Notes: generated by a model not told the origin, from the letters alone. A stretch of DNA of 64,000 nt from Platynereis dumerilii (GCA_026936325.1 JAPTHN010000008.1:52307706-52371705); one strand, 5' to 3'. Counted from the first letter of the stretch, positions 44,734 through 58,587 are shown. A program made the numbers and translations.

Positions 44734-45639
44734 TCTTCCAACCCACCTCCCCCCACCCCCACCTCCCTACGATGGTCCACTTATTTCATAATTATTCCAA
44801 CTTATAAAGATTTTTATCAATTATTGGTGATCATTCCAAAATTACTATGAACAATAGCACGGCAAATTATCCATGGCAAAAAAAGGGGTGGGCTAATTTA
44901 ATTAACAGGAATGACTGCTCCTGATGCCTGAATGAAGTTGGTCAACCCTCAAAATTAAGTTATGTAATGACAAATGATAACAGCATATATGACATGACAC
45001 AGCTCTGAGGGGAGGGGAGAGAGGGCCCTTTATGAGATGCAGCATGATGCCCTCCCCCCCCCCCCCCCGCAACCTCTTCCTTCAAGCTTGTTTGGACTTC
45101 CCCCAGTTGATGTGTCAATCATACTTGTGTACTAATGTGTAGCCAATCCATGATGTGACTCCTCCTATTATTCATCAGCATGGATCACTGACTCCACCCA
45201 AGTTAATGACCTCTGCAACATTGAGCATTGCAATGTAACCATTTTCCAGACACAACAAACACTGACTATTGCTCTGAAATTGCTCTGAAGGGAGACATGC
45301 ACTGTTGTGGCTCCCTCCTTAATTGTCTCCTACCTACTTTCTTAAAACTTTCTTAAACTCAGGGACCTTTTAATTTACCTGTGCCATTATAAAATCAGTA
45401 ATTATAACATCTCTGGTTATTTTGGTCATAGAAAGATAGCGTTTTCTTCTAACCATACCAAATCCTCTAGATTAAAATTATGTGAGTTAGAATGTTATTG
45501 GATCTTTGCAAAATGTATTACTCAAAAATTAAATTTTGGAATGAAGCCAATATGATACACACTGCTTCAGGTCTTGTGTCATAGAATAGAATGTCAGCAG
45601 GCCTACATTTAAATTTCTTCCTGCATCCGCCTTCAATAT
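44734..45639. other. No gene seen; C-rich runs
   Basis: Single-copy DNA with C-runs near 44745-44770 and 45053-45068. Nothing recognised. Confidence 0.4.
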
Positions 45640-45970
45640 TACAAGCACTGCTACATCTGCAAGTGAAAGTATTCAGCACTACAGATGTCTGTTACCAATG
45701 CATGCAAGTCCAGTGCAGACACCTGCTACTTTCATTTCCTAAATTGCAGACATTTGGTCTCTTTAGCTGCTTGGTTCTGCAGAAACTATAATTGCTGTCC
45801 TGTACAGACGTCTGGTAGCTATACTTTTTCGGGGCTTTACAGACGTCTGTAACCTTTGCTATTCCTAGCACTTCTGACGTCTGCCGGTATGAGTGACATC
45901 ATTCCGAGCACTACAGACGTAGACCTGTTACCAATTCATGCAAGTCCACTACAGACTGCTGCCCCTTTTA
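45640..45970. repeat. Degenerate CAGACGTCTG-type repeats
   Basis: Scattered CAGATGTCTG, CAGACGTCTGGTAGC, CAGACGTCTGTAACC and GACGTCTGCCGG. These look like worn relatives or precursors of the 136-bp array that starts at about 46388. Confidence 0.5.
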
Positions 45971-46008
45971 TTTCCTAAATCACACAAATATTGGGCACTA
46001 GTCTTTTT

Positions 46009-46376
46009 AGTAGATATATATTTTTCAATATTTGGCTTGTGGACGAATTGGTAAACCAGTATAAAAAACTGACACATGCATGATTGGCCATTGATTGGGG
46101 CATTTGTGTACATGTTAAATATTACATTTCACAAATTTATATATGAGTAATAACGAACATTAGAACCACAAACTTGGCTAAAACTAAGTCTAACCTTAAT
46201 TCTAATCCGAAACCGTAATTATCTAACACTGCCAAGAATGTTAGTGATGGCATTTACACGAGTGACAGATGTAGCACATACACAAATGTAATTTTTGCAT
46301 GTCCACAAATTCGTTCATGCTCGTTTTTAGACCTACACATATTCGTGGATGTGCCAAATGTTGAAAAATATATACA
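46009..46376. repeat. Inverted repeat (hairpin) ahead of the 136-bp array
   Basis: ATATATTTTTCAATATTTGGC (about 46009) faces GCCAAATGTTGAAAAATATAT (to about 46373), and GTGGACGAATTGG faces CCACAAATTCGTTC further in. Arms are about 40 bp. It may be a short MITE. Confidence 0.55.
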
Positions 46377-46387
46377 TGCTTTTTTAT

Positions 46388-48416
46388 ATGGCTTCCAGAC
46401 GTCTGCAACCTGCAAAAATGTAAGACTTCCAGACTGCAGTGAAAGGTCCTTTAGTATAGTTCCCTGAGGTCTGCAGAGCCCTGAGAGTTCTAGTTTCCAG
46501 ACGTCTGTTGAGCTCTGAAATGTATAGCTTCCAGACGTCTGCAACCTGCAAAAATGTAAGACTTCCAGACTGCAGTGAAAGGTCCTTTAGTATAGTTCCC
46601 TGAGGTCTGCAGAGCCCTGAGAGTTCTGGAATCCAGACGTCTGTTGAGCTCTGAAATGTATGGCTTCCAGACGTCTGCAATCTGCAAAAATGCAAGACTT
46701 CCAGACTGCAGTGAAAGGTCCTTTTAGTATAGTTCCCTGAGGTCTGCAGAGCCCTGAGAGTTCTGGAATCCAGACGTCTGTTGAGCCCTAAAATGTATGG
46801 CTTCCAGACGTCTGCAACCTGCAAAAAAGTAAGACTTCCAGACCGCAGTGAAAGGTCCTTTAGTATAGTTCCCTGAGGTCTGCAGAGCCCTGAGAGTTCT
46901 AGTTTCCAGACGTCTGTTGAGCTCTGAAATGTATGGCTTCCAGACGTCTGCAACCTGCAAAAATGTAAGACTTCCAGACTGCAGTGAAAGGTCCTTTAGT
47001 ATAGTTCCCTGAGGTCTGCAGAGCCCTGAGAGTTCTAGTTTCCAGACGTCTGTTGAGCTCTGAAATGTATGGCTTCCAGACGTCTGCAATCTGCAAAAAT
47101 GCAAGACTTCCAGACTGCAGTGAAAGGTCCTTTAGTATAGTTCCCTGAGGTCTGCAGAGCCCTGAGAGTTCTGGAATCCAGACGTCTGTTGAGCCCTGAA
47201 ATGTATGGCTTCCAGACGTCTGCAACCTGCAAAAATGTAAGACTTCCAGACTGCAGTGAAAGGTCCTTTAGTATAGTTCCCTGAGGTCTGCAGAGCCCTG
47301 AGAGTTCTAGTTTCCAGACGTCTGTTGAGCTCTGAAATGTATGGCTTCCAGACGTCTGCAACCTGCAAAAATGTAAGACTTCCAGACTGCAGTGAAAGGT
47401 CCTTTAGTATAGTTCCCTGAGGTCTGCAGAGCCCTGAGAGTTCTAGTTTCCAGACGTCTGTTGAGCTCTGAAATGTATGGCTTCCAGACGTCTGCAACCT
47501 GCAAAAAAGTAAGACTTCCAGACTGCAGTGAAAGGTCCTTTAGTATAGTTCCCTGAGGTCTGCAGAGCCCTGAGAGTTCTAGTTTCCAGACGTCTGTTGA
47601 GCTCTGAAATGTATGGCTTCCAGACGTCTGCAACCTGCAAAAATGTAAGACTTCCAGACTGCAGTGAAAGGTCCTTTAGTATAGTTCCCTGAGGTCTGCA
47701 GAGCCCTGAGAGTTCTAGTTTCCAGACGTCTGTTGAGCTCTGAAATGTATGGCTTCCAGACGTCTGCAATCTGCAAAAATGCAAGACTTCCAGACTGCAG
47801 TGAAAGGTCCTTTAGTATAGTTCCCTGAGGTCTGCAGAGCCCTGAGAGTTCTGGAATCCAGACGTCTGTTGAGCCCTGAAATGTATGGCTTCCAGACTTC
47901 TGCAACCTGCAAAAATGTAAGACTTCCAGACTGCAGTGAAAGGTCCTTTAGTATAGTTCCCTGAGGTCTGCAGAGCCCTGAGAGTTCTAGTTTCCAGACG
48001 TCTGTTGAGCTCTGAAATGTATGGCTTCCAGACGTCTGCAACCTGCAAAAATGTAAGACTCCCAGACTGCAGTGAAAGGTCCTTTAGTATAGTTCCCTGA
48101 GGTCTGCAGAGCCCTGAGAGTTCTAGTTTCCAGAAGTCTGTTGAGCTCTGAAATGTATGGCTTCCAGACGTCTGCAATCTGCAAAAATGCAAGACTTCCA
48201 GACTGCAGTGAAAGGTCCTTTAGTATAGTTCCCTGAGGTCTGCAGAGCCCTGAGAGTTCTGGAATCCAGACGTCTGTTGAGCCCTGAAATGTATGGCTTC
48301 CAGACGTCTGCAACCTGCAAAAATGTAAGACTTCCAGACTGCAGTGAAAGGTCCTTTAGTATAGTTCCCTGAGGTCTGCAGAGCCCTGAGAGTTCTAGCT
48401 TCCAGACGTCTCAGGA
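46388..48416. repeat. 136-bp satellite array, ~15 copies
   Basis: Units start CTTCCAGACGTCTGCAACCT, and the start recurs near 46391, 46530, 46667, 46801, 46938, 47074 and so on every 136 bp to about 48297. Each unit carries two CAGACGTCTG palindromes (one next to TTGAGC) and CTGCAG. Copies are nearly identical; variation comes in blocks (TAGTTTCC versus GGAATCC; TGCAACC versus TGCAATC). Because 136 is not a multiple of 3, frames of at most about 190 codons arise on the - strand; they are not genes. Confidence 0.95.
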
Positions 48417-48575
48417 CGCTTGGTGTTATTTTGAAGAAAAAAGCAAATATGCGACCCGTAAATGCTAAAACATGTTCGCCACCCCCCAGACTTTTGTGTC
48501 TTGATGATTAGGCTGTTTGACCACAGAAGTGTACTACACTTCTATGGTTTGAGAAATTGTCATTATGTTGGTCAG

Positions 48576-49098
48576 CAGTCAGGGAAATTACCAGCATATG
48601 AGGACAATTGCAATTCCAGCCAAGTCCTGGCCCTGACAGGATGATTGAGTGTGTGGAGTTGATCAGTTGGGTCTCAGAAGAAAGTCTGATCTCTTTGCAG
48701 CCATCCTCACCACACAGCAGCATGTCAGTTGCGGGACTTAATTCTATCCAATTTCACGAAATACTGCAAAGTCATCAGCAGCTGATGACAATTTCCTAAT
48801 TTCTCTGGAGCCTTCGGGTTCTTTTCCTCATTTTGTAATGGATAGGTCTGCCAAAATTCATATATATATTTATAGAGTTAGTTGACACTGTGATACAACT
48901 TTATACCAAGTTTGGAAGTGATAGTTGCAGTAGTTCTTTTTAAATAGCCAGTCAAAGATGATTTTGAGCACTGCCAAAGTCATGGCTAGGCCATGACACT
49001 ATGAGAGTGTCATGGGAGGGTGATGACAGTGCTAGGTTGATTGTCATGTGGGGCTGAGGACATTGATTGTCATCAGCTGGTGATAATTGCCCTTACTG
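48576..49098 (-). mobile_element. MITE-like dispersed repeat, copy A (reverse orientation)
   Basis: It starts CAGTCAGGGAAATTACC and ends GATAATTGCCCTTACTG, an inverted pair, with GTCAG on both flanks (possible 5-bp duplication). The internal segments TGATCTCTTTGCAGCCATCC, TCTCTGGAGCCTTCGGGTTC and TAAATAGCCAGTCAAAGATG are shared in reverse orientation with copies at 54858-55402 and 58588-59264. Confidence 0.65.
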
Positions 49099-49919
49099 GT
49101 CAGTGGTTCATTGCATGTGTATTTTTGATTTTTAGAACAAATTTAAGAACAAAATAATTATTAACTGATTGAATATACATGTATTGAATATTGTGTTGTT
49201 CAAGAAGACTTAAATCATGTGTAACATGTTGAGGATTCCAGGACTCCTACTCTCTCATCTAATTAATATTAAAACCCTTGTGAATGCTAATAACTGGGCT
49301 TATAGGGCTGCACTTACCATATCTCTACCATAAAGAAATTGTACATAGACAGATATAGATAGATTAAATTTGACTTTGCAACATTGTTAGACTTCAGCTT
49401 CATTCTCATGATTAATTAAAGGGACCACTGTCCCTCCCTCCAGAGCAGTGTCTGTCATGCCAAGTTATAATTCATGTCATTACATATCTTTATAATGAGG
49501 GCTGGCCATCTTCATCTGGGCTCATTTGTTGTGGTCAATTATGTCAATTAACAAAACCCTTTTAATGTCATGGTTAATTTACCCTACTATTGTGCTCAGT
49601 AACTTGGTAATAATCACCAATAATTAATCAAATTATGTAACAGTTGAGATAAGTATGAATTGACTTCAAACATATCTCACTGCTGCCAGAGCACAGAGGG
49701 TGCCATTTGAACCAGAGGTCTTGTAAAGTCTGCACAGAGATCTATCTATTCAAACTTGTTCAATGTCAGATCAACAAATTGTCTAGAAATAATATTAGCT
49801 TTTTGTTAACATCATACAAAATACCTTAGAAATATAAACATGACTTAACATAACTTTATAATACATGTGCAACAACTTGTATTTTCTACCAAATAAATAC
49901 TTCTGGATCTATAGTTACT

Positions 49920-50332
<413 letters not shown>

Positions 50333-50834
50333 GCATGCTCTGATGGAGAGGAAAATGCCATTTTTAGAGAGGTAGCAGATAGATAACTTCAGTAGGTATA
50401 ACCATTGGTCCTTTTTTTTTTTTGGCAGAAATAAATTTGTGTCTTTTTGAAATTGCCTTAGTGCAAAACTGCTGTTAGAAGAGAAAATGTTTACTTTGTT
50501 TTGTTTTCTGTCACAATAAAATCTGCTTCTGACTTGTTATTAGAAGTGAAGTCTCAAGAACAATCCATAAGCCCAGTGTAGGCTAGTGCGTCACTCTGCG
50601 TGAATGTTGACGAATGGTTTCTCTTTCATCTTGATTTGTTAACATAAACAAATCACTATCACAATGCCTTTGAATGGACTTTTAAGTGCAAATCATAACA
50701 AAAACCTTTCTATTCAATATCTGCCTCAAGTTGAGATTGTTATGACTTAGGAAATATAAACTTAATTGTTATTTTAACAATGGTTTCGCCTGGTTTCGCT
50801 TGTTTTCGCTTGGTTTCTCTATAACGACCTACCG

Positions 50835-50844
50835 TGAGTGTTTG
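50835..50844. repeat. Right target-site duplication TGAGTGTTTG
   Basis: Exact copy of 41999-42008, directly outside the right inverted end (CGACCTACCG). Confidence 0.75.
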
Positions 50845-53448
50845 ACTTGGCCCCCTTCCAACTTATGTAATACCCTCAACTGGGTCAGTAGTGGAATCCA
50901 CAGCTCACCCAGAATCCATGCTGACTCGGCTGATCCTGTCCGTGTTTGTTTTTTCCAAGAAAATATGCTAACCCATGTAACCTGGGGTTCGACACGGAGA
51001 GTTCAATCTGCACTACGTTGGTCATGTTGGTTGGAAAATGTTGGAGCATATTCACAATGAATTATTGTCATTTGTTGGTAAAAGGATCTCCTGAGTGGTT
51101 GTTTCTGAAGTATCTCTTTAAGTACTGTCGAGTTGAAAGCAGCAGACAAAATACTTCAATACTTTTAAAATATAATTAAACTAGTACATCTGATGATCTT
51201 AATAAATTTGTATGCAGTTTTTGTTTGCAATTCTGAAATCGAATGCCAAAAATGTTGGACTGATATTTTGTTTTTGTTTTCATGAATGCTGAACGTATAA
51301 TATAGGCTGAGAAATAAATATAGCCATACTTCTGCAATGTTACAACATTTAAAAACATTTATTTAATTGGTCCTTATGTTACACCTCAGAATATTACTCC
51401 CATCACGATTCAATTAACAAAATTAAGCAAGTCTGCCATATGCACTCTTTAAAGTGCTTCTTACTTTCTTAAGACATCTGCAGGACAATTAACAATCAAT
51501 CATCATCTTTTAATGTATCAATGATGATATGACAAGGAGCATAAGGAGTGTGACATGATGCTTTATGATGACAATAGGATGGAGAACCGTGTGCACTGAA
51601 TTCATAAGATATGAACTCACTTAAACTTCTGAAGAGAGTCTACCATTTGTACAAAATCAGGGCACAATGCTCTGTGAATGATGATGTATGTCATGAATGA
51701 TGATGACAGCTGGTTCTACTGAGCAGTTAAGATGTCATTGATTGAATTAGGTTCTGGAATTGAGTTGTTTTAATCAGCAAGTCAACTGAAATACTCAGCA
51801 CTTTGCTTAGGTTGGAATTCCTTGTATTCAGTAAGTGGAGTCATGAATATATTTTAATCTGAATTATTTTACAAGTTACTGAAGTGAGAAATTATTTCAA
51901 GACCAGGCCCAGTGAGTGCCTGGTAATTCTGCCTGAAGTTAAGTGAATGACTAAATTCTTTTATTGAAAATATTTTTATTGTAGGATATAAAATCATGCA
52001 CATTATGAATGTCATGGTACTGCTACATTGTACAATAAAAGAATGAAAAGCACACTTCGATTTTAATTATTGAATTGTTTTATTCTGGCAATTTATCATG
52101 TTTATATTTCAACAAATAAATCAATTGTCATATCCGACACATCATGTATAAATGTGTATCTTGGGAGATACTGTTGAAATACCAAACAACAATTCACCTA
52201 CATTTTTGACTGGAGATGAAATACTTTTTAATGGGTGAATGTTATAACTTATGTTTGCAAAATGTATTTTTACATTTATCAATTTTGAGGGTCACCAGAT
52301 TGTTTATAATATAAGGTTATAATCTGTCTTGATTTAGAGACCTTGTCTCAGTGTGGTGGTGTGAGTCACTCACAGCTATTTATTGAAGCTTAGTCACCTC
52401 ACCCTGCTCTCAGATCTTCTCTGTGTTGTTTGAACAGCTGCCAATGGTCTATGTACTGATGAGCTGATAAGGTCGGGGAATCCACACCACAAGACACATG
52501 ATACACATCTGTTTGTTTACATGATATATTCCATTGTATACATTCTGCATATGCAATGTCTCGTGGACTAGCTTTTGGGTGGGGTGTTTAACTTTCATCA
52601 ATGTAACAATAGTTCTTTTTGTGTGTGTGACACAGTTCTTTTGTAAACATGTACTATTTTGAGCTCTGCTGCTGTCAAATGAAAATTAGCATTGTTTTGT
52701 GCACTTATAACTAGAAATACATCATCCATCCTCTGTATGTCAGTGTATATCACTGATCACTGTATATGATCATGATGAATCTCTTTGACGGTTAAATTAT
52801 ATGTATTTTGAGTGTCAGCTCCAGACTGGTGACACTAACATTGCATAATGAACAATGTTAATTGATGGGGCAGCTGGTGGTTGACTGATGTTACATTCCT
52901 CAAGTTTTATTCTACTGTGTTGCTCAATTTGTGTGCAACATATATCATCATACAACATGTACGATGTACTTTCAATTGTCTTCTTCCGGAGAGTCACCCC
53001 TGATTTGCAGTGATTTATTTTACAGAATGGGGTTCTTAGGAGTTAGGAGTGCTAACTCTGCTAAGCAAGGATACCATTGTGACTGATGCTGACTGCTTTG
53101 CTTGTCAAAACTTTAAAAACAATATAGTTACCAGGTTGTCAAAAAATCCTCCACTCCATATGAAGTACCTGTCTCATGACTCCCACCCCCATGCACACCA
53201 TGCACCCCTAGGCTTCTATCTTTGATCTTCTTCGAACCTTGTAGTACCTGAGTCCTGAGCAGCTGAGTACTGAGAAAGTTCTGCTATGTTGGTTAACTTG
53301 GATTATGGTATAAAGTTTGCTTTTGAGATTTTCTGTTTTATCATGGGTATGCTCAAACATGTGCAACCCAGATCAGCAGATATGACTGAAAGATCTGAAA
53401 AATAAACTCTCAATATGTATGTCTAACTTTTTTCTTGTTTATTTCTAG
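50845..53448. other. Probable intron or 5' flank of the MsrB gene, no gene seen
   Basis: AT-rich, single-copy DNA with no long frame and no recognised repeat. It ends in a polypyrimidine tract and acceptor (TTTCTTGTTTATTTCTAG) at 53448. Confidence 0.45.
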
Positions 53449-53966
53449 GTGAACCTTGGCACCAAGGAAGGGCTCTTTGGCCTGCCTGTTGGTGGGAGCT
53501 ACAGACCACCTTCAAAGCTCTCCTTTCCTTCACAACTTACATAACTTACAAGTCTTCAAACTCATTTGCCATTATACCCAAGGATGAAGGATATTTGGGT
53601 TGGAGTTACCTTCCTCGGCTGCAGTAAAACATAGAAAATAGTGAACAACAACATTTATCTGGAGTGCCGACAGTTTGAAAGACTTCTACTGTTTAGCTAA
53701 CAAACTTGTCAACTTGTTTAACATTGGATAACATAGCAAATTGGATACTATTACAAATACAGTGATACAGTGGCTATTACAGTCCCTATTTTACTGTTAA
53801 AAACAAGGAAAACTTGTTCGATTTTTGTCTGTGACTTTCGATTGTGGAATACTTTTAAAATTCCACTACAAAAGCGAAGTTCTTTAGCTGGAATTAACTT
53901 GTGAAGTTACATTTAACTTCATCTATTAATTAACAGTCTATTATTATAGACTCTGACAGCATCAAG
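53449..53966 (+). other. Probable 5' untranslated exon segment of MsrB
   Basis: A good acceptor (CTTGTTTATTTCTAG) precedes 53449, and no acceptor of similar quality lies nearer to the start codon. The segment would be the 5' UTR in the same exon as the MsrB ATG (53967). It contains at least one upstream ATG frame: 53584-53634, 16 codons, which ends well before the main start. The exon border is inferred from sequence alone. Confidence 0.45.
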
Positions 53967-54160
53967 ATGAATATCTTAAGACTTGTCCAAGCGGAAAAGG
54001 AGAAGAAAAACCGTCCCGTAAACCCGGCCTACCAGAAGTTGGAGGACGAGGCCTCTGTGAAGGACAAGGGGGCGTATCCTGTGGTGTTCGACAAAGACGA
54101 TTTGAAGAACCGACTTACGCCCGTGCAGTATTTCGTGACGCAGCAGAAAGGCACTGAGAG
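53967..54160 (+). CDS. MsrB: Methionine-R-sulfoxide reductase B, coding exon 1
   Basis: Encodes residues 1 to 65 (the last codon is split after two bases) up to the donor GAGAG/GTGAGTAC. Start ATG at 53967 (A at -3). The first ~35 residues, lysine-rich (MNILRLVQAEKEKKNRPVNP), are not typical of the catalytic domain and show no signal peptide, so a cytosolic form is likely from this start. The domain begins at about residue 37: YPVVFDKDDLKNRLTPVQYF then VTQQKGTER, the conserved family entry (usual form LTPEQYxVTQxxGTExPF). Codon use is GC-richer than the surroundings, as expected of a real exon. Confidence 0.9.
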
Positions 54161-54857
54161 GTGAGTACAAGAAAAATGTCAATTTTGAATGTTGATGAGT
54201 CAGATTTCTAATTTCTATGCATGTTTAATTCTGCCAAAATTTTCCGGATGAGGCCCCATTTTCTGTTGTAAGTTATGAGGGGGTTGTAGCGTGCAAACGT
54301 TGGTAAAGTGTGGATTTATCAGGTTAAAGATATTGACTAGCTTAAAAAGGGCGTTTGTAACAGTCTCAGTGCTCAGTCAGTGGCAGTCCCATCCATTGCA
54401 GTCGCAGTGTTTCTCAGTTCTTGGTTATTCTGAGCAAGTACCGAATAAACTTATTTTTATGCCGAGACTATCCTGGAGCTGTAGAGCTCTATCCACAGAT
54501 CCAATTTAACTTCTTCAAATACATGATATTGTACTACTGCTTGCTGATGCAGGTTTGTGACCTCTGGTTTACAATGGTATACACTGTTGATTTCATCATA
54601 ACTTTACACAATTGACATGTAAAGTATTTTGTGTATGTAATTATGTCTAGACCCATTGCCTTAATTACCAATGTGATAGAAGCCCTCGTTACAGCTGACA
54701 TTTGTTGCCCATTGCCGTATTTGGATGTGCATTATCCTGATTGCTTGTTACATACTTATTCATTTTCCATTAGCGATTAGCAGATTAGTAAGACTGGTCA
54801 GTTGTGGAACATTATCATGGTTATCGGTTATCAGTGTGTTTATTTCATGGCCAGTAA
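54161..54857. other. MsrB intron 1, proximal part
   Basis: Intron 1 runs 54161-61969. This first part has no recognised repeat or gene. Confidence 0.6.
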
Positions 54858-55402
54858 CAGTCAAAGAAATTACCGTCTGGTCAAGACGAACAATGTCTTC
54901 AGATCCACACGACACTCACCCTAGCACTGTCATCACCCTCCCATGATCCTCTCAACAGTAATGGCCCAGCCATGACTTAAGCAGTGCTCAAAATCATCTT
55001 TGACAGGCTATTTAAAAATAACTGCTGCCACAAACACTTCCAAACTTGGCATAAAGTTGAATCACAGTATCAACTAACACTGTAACTTTTGGCTGGCCTA
55101 TCCATTACATAACGCAGAGTGAGGAAAAGAACCCGAAGGCTCCAGAGAAATTAGCGAAATGTCATCAGCATGATCAGTTGCTGTCCTGATGACTTTGCCG
55201 TTTATCGCAAAATCATTAATCATGTTAATGGGATAGAATAAGTTCCGCTACTGTCATGCTGCTGTGTGATGAGGATGGGTGCACAGAGATCAGACTTCCT
55301 TTTGATACCCAAGTGATCAACCCCACACACTCAGTCATCCTGTCAGGGCCATGACTTAGTGGTAATTGCAATTGTCATCATGTGATGGTAATTTCCCAGA
55401 TT
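54858..55402 (+). mobile_element. MITE-like dispersed repeat, copy B (in MsrB intron 1)
   Basis: Shares GTCTGGTCAAGAC, CTTTGACAGGCTATTTAAAA, AGGCTCCAGAGAAATTAG and GTCATGCTGCTGTGTGATGAGG with copies at 48576 (reverse) and 58588. The right end GGTAATTTCCCAGA matches the family terminus; the left inverted end is shortened compared with copy C. Confidence 0.65.
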
Positions 55403-56539
55403 TATTAATTAACATGCAAAGTCTAGCCTTCAAACTTCAAACGAATAACATTCTGAACATAGAGGTTGAGAGAGCAGAGAGCTGTACATGTACAGTGCTA
55501 ACACAGATCATGTCTGATGCACATGATACATGTTGTTGTTGAGTTATAAACCGGCCTTAAGGCCCGGTTATTAGGGGAGGCTTAAACGAAATTTTGGTGA
55601 AATGGGATTCTTGTCCACTTGTCCATGTGTCAATGTGTCCTGTCCATGTCCACTTTTTCACTTGACTTGCCCCTCTGAACACAGTGCTGCAACCCAGTGA
55701 GCAATGGGGGCCAATGCCAAATATGGACCTGCCCATTATGAATGGGGGATTCAGGTAGCTGTAAGGGGTTACCATGGTTACAGGTGCAATGAACAGCTGC
55801 AGTCAGCAGTGGGCCTTTGAGCCTCATTGGAGAGGGTGCCCCTGTGTCAGGATTGCTTATAATTCCAAAACACTGTGAGAGTCAAACCATTTCAGTACTT
55901 GTGTTTTAAAATAATTGTTCATGCCTAGATGAGGCATGTTTGCTCAGTGGATCATTATGTTTGTATAACACTTGGCATTGTCTACTTCTTCACCAGCTTT
56001 CTGTGCAGTGCTATGATGTAGTTATGTACCATTGCCAAATTATTCCTGCAAGCAATGTCTATCAACACCCATCCACTAAACTCCACCAAGAGACCAGAGC
56101 CTTTCTCAGTGCATTTCTCATTCTGACATAATATTTTGACAAACTTTATCATTACAGCCTGTAAATTTGATATGCATAAAATGAGTGTTTGCTTCCCACA
56201 GATTTTAGCACTCTGTGACTGTGAGTCATAATAACTGATGAAGTGTCATCTCCCCAAATTTAACGTCCATGAAGAGAAGGCTATTTGATTTGTCATGTGA
56301 CTGATAGAGTAAAATGATCATGACAAATCATCAGTATGATGTTTCAGGAAGTTCCATTTTCACAGTGCAACAGTCCACTCTGTTTGGATATCAGTTTTAC
56401 AGATTGTAAACTAAAGTGGTGTTTTAATTGCCGTCTGCAGAACTGGTTGCAAAAAGACGGACCTGTACAAATTCTGGCGGACCGGTAAACCAGTTTTTAC
56501 CGGCCCGCATGCCTTGTGAAAGGTCAGAGCCAGTTTTAA
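55403..56539. other. MsrB intron 1, no gene seen
   Basis: Single-copy sequence with one short palindrome, CCGGCCTTAAGGCCCGG, near 55551-55567. Nothing else recognised. Confidence 0.45.
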
Positions 56540-57075
56540 AGGCTGTTAGTATTTCACTTGGATTTATGAAATTTGGTGTAGGGATTCACTTTGGGGTCTC
56601 CCTCAAAAAATGGCCGCCATATTTTGAATTGCCCACTGTGACCTTAGTATTTCACTTAGATTTATGAAATTTGGTACGGGGGTTCACTTAGGGGTTCCCC
56701 TCAAAAATTTTTGGAAAAATCCAAGATGGCTGCCAAAATGGCCACCAATGTTTTGAATTGCCCACTGTGACTTTAGTATTTCACTTAGATTTATGCAATT
56801 TGGTATACGGATTCACTTAGGGGACCCCTCAGAAATGTTTGGAAAAATCCAAGATGGCTTCCAAAATGGCCACCATGTTTTGAATTGTCCACTGTGACTT
56901 TAGTATTTCATTTAGATTTATGCAATTTGGTATAGGGGTTCACTTAGGGGTACCCCTAAGAAATTTTTTTAGAACAATGCAAGATGGCTGCCAAAATGGC
57001 CACCTTATTTTGAATTGCCCACAGCAACTTTATTATTTGGTTTGAGGATTTGCTTAGGGGTTCCCTCATAAATTA
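56540..57075. repeat. Tandem repeat, ~100-130 bp x 4-5
   Basis: The phrase GTATTTCACTTAGATTTATG recurs near 56549, 56646, 56776 and 56902. Each is followed by GGGNTTCACTTAGGGG..CCCCTC, then AATCCAAGATGGCTGCCAAA and GAATTGCCCACTGTGACTTT. The first unit is shortened and the last is decayed. Confidence 0.8.
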
Positions 57076-58587
57076 TGAGAAAATTTCCAATATGACTTAC
57101 AGTTCTGTAATATGGTATAGGCATTTGCTAAGAGGTTCCCCACAAAGTTGTTATGGCCTGCTGCAAACACTATCAGTCTGGCAATCACTGCTCAATACAA
57201 AACAGTCCATGTAATAATATGTAAATCACCCCCTTCATGATTTCAATCACGAATATACAATCGCCAAAGGCCGGTTTTGAATCCCTGGATTCTTGTAAAT
57301 ATTTTTTGAGACTGATGGCCCTGTTATGTTATAAATGACACACATATCTATTTTGGAAGTATTTTCCTGTATCTGGATGTATATTCAGAAATATCTGGAC
57401 AAGTTCCAACAATTTGTAAAAAAATTGTCAACATATTAAAAATGCAAAAATGTAGCTGTTAAAATACAAAATACAGGATATAAAACTTTCAGCATGATGA
57501 CGCAGACTGACATAAATGTGACATGCATTTATTTGTGAATATTGCACTCATCAGCATGCTGTTATTCAGGGGGGGGGAGTCTACCAGGTTATCGCGGCAG
57601 GGATATGTTTAGCAATGTGAGCTTTTTGTAAGAAATTATAATGCCTGTGAAAGTGCATAAATACAGGGCTAGAGCCCCAATCATCCATCCATCAAGGTGT
57701 ACCATATTCTGCTGATGTTCCAATAATTCCACACAATCAATTGGCATTCCGCTGCTCATAGGTTTATCAACAATCATGAGCGATGAATGATCAAAGGGTA
57801 TGAAAAAGAATATAAATTTGTACAAAAGTGAATATGTCAATAATTTTGACATTTGTGCACTTAGCAGCAGCTACATTATCTTAGTTAGATGTGTAAAATC
57901 AGATGTTACTATCACAATTATCTTGATTATGCCAATGTAAGCATTGTTATCACTGTCATACATGTTAATGTTATACTACAGATTACTCCATGTGCACATA
58001 CCTGGCATTACCTGCCCATTATCATTCAATTATGAAATGTCAATCAGTGATTTATGATGTGTCTGTGTAATAATGTGTATGCTGAACATACAATGATGTT
58101 CTTGATAGCATGGATCGTGTGGATTCTCTGGATAGTGCAAATAAAGCCAATTAAATGCAGAATATTTACCAATACAAGATATCAACATGATTAACAATTA
58201 ACAAAAATAAAGTGGCCAAGAGCAGACTGCTGTTTGAACTGCAGCTTAGCATGCTTAGCAGGTTGTATTATTAGCAGATAAATATGCCATGTATTAGCCT
58301 ACATTTGCTTAACAACTTAACTCGGTGTGACTTATAGATTAGGGGATTGGAGAAGACTTTTCTTGTTGCTTTATGCCAGAAATTGCTGTGGAAAATTTGA
58401 AATACATAAATTGCTTACATGTTTCTATTTATCACAAGTTTATCATGTTTATCTACAAGTCTGTAGTCTGAATTTGATGTATCTGAATTCTGCATGGCCT
58501 AGCTATGTTGCTACTTTTAAATTTTGCCGTCAACATGGTCAAATGATTTAGATTTACCCTAGAACATGCTAAATCATGTTTATAGCT
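57076..58587. other. MsrB intron 1, no gene seen
   Basis: AT-rich DNA. The frame at 57589-57852 on the - strand has a hydrophobic stretch but no splice or start support. A G-run lies near 57570. Confidence 0.45.

Noticed and set aside
46254-48320. Many overlapping - strand frames of about 108 codons
   Set aside because: Translations of the 136-bp satellite; each stops after a few units because 136 is not a multiple of 3.
55551-55567. Palindrome CCGGCCTTAAGGCCCGG as a possible regulatory site
   Set aside because: Single short palindrome with no supporting context.
57589-57852. 87-codon - strand frame with a hydrophobic stretch
   Set aside because: AT-rich intronic DNA, no conserved motif, no splice sites and a poor start context.
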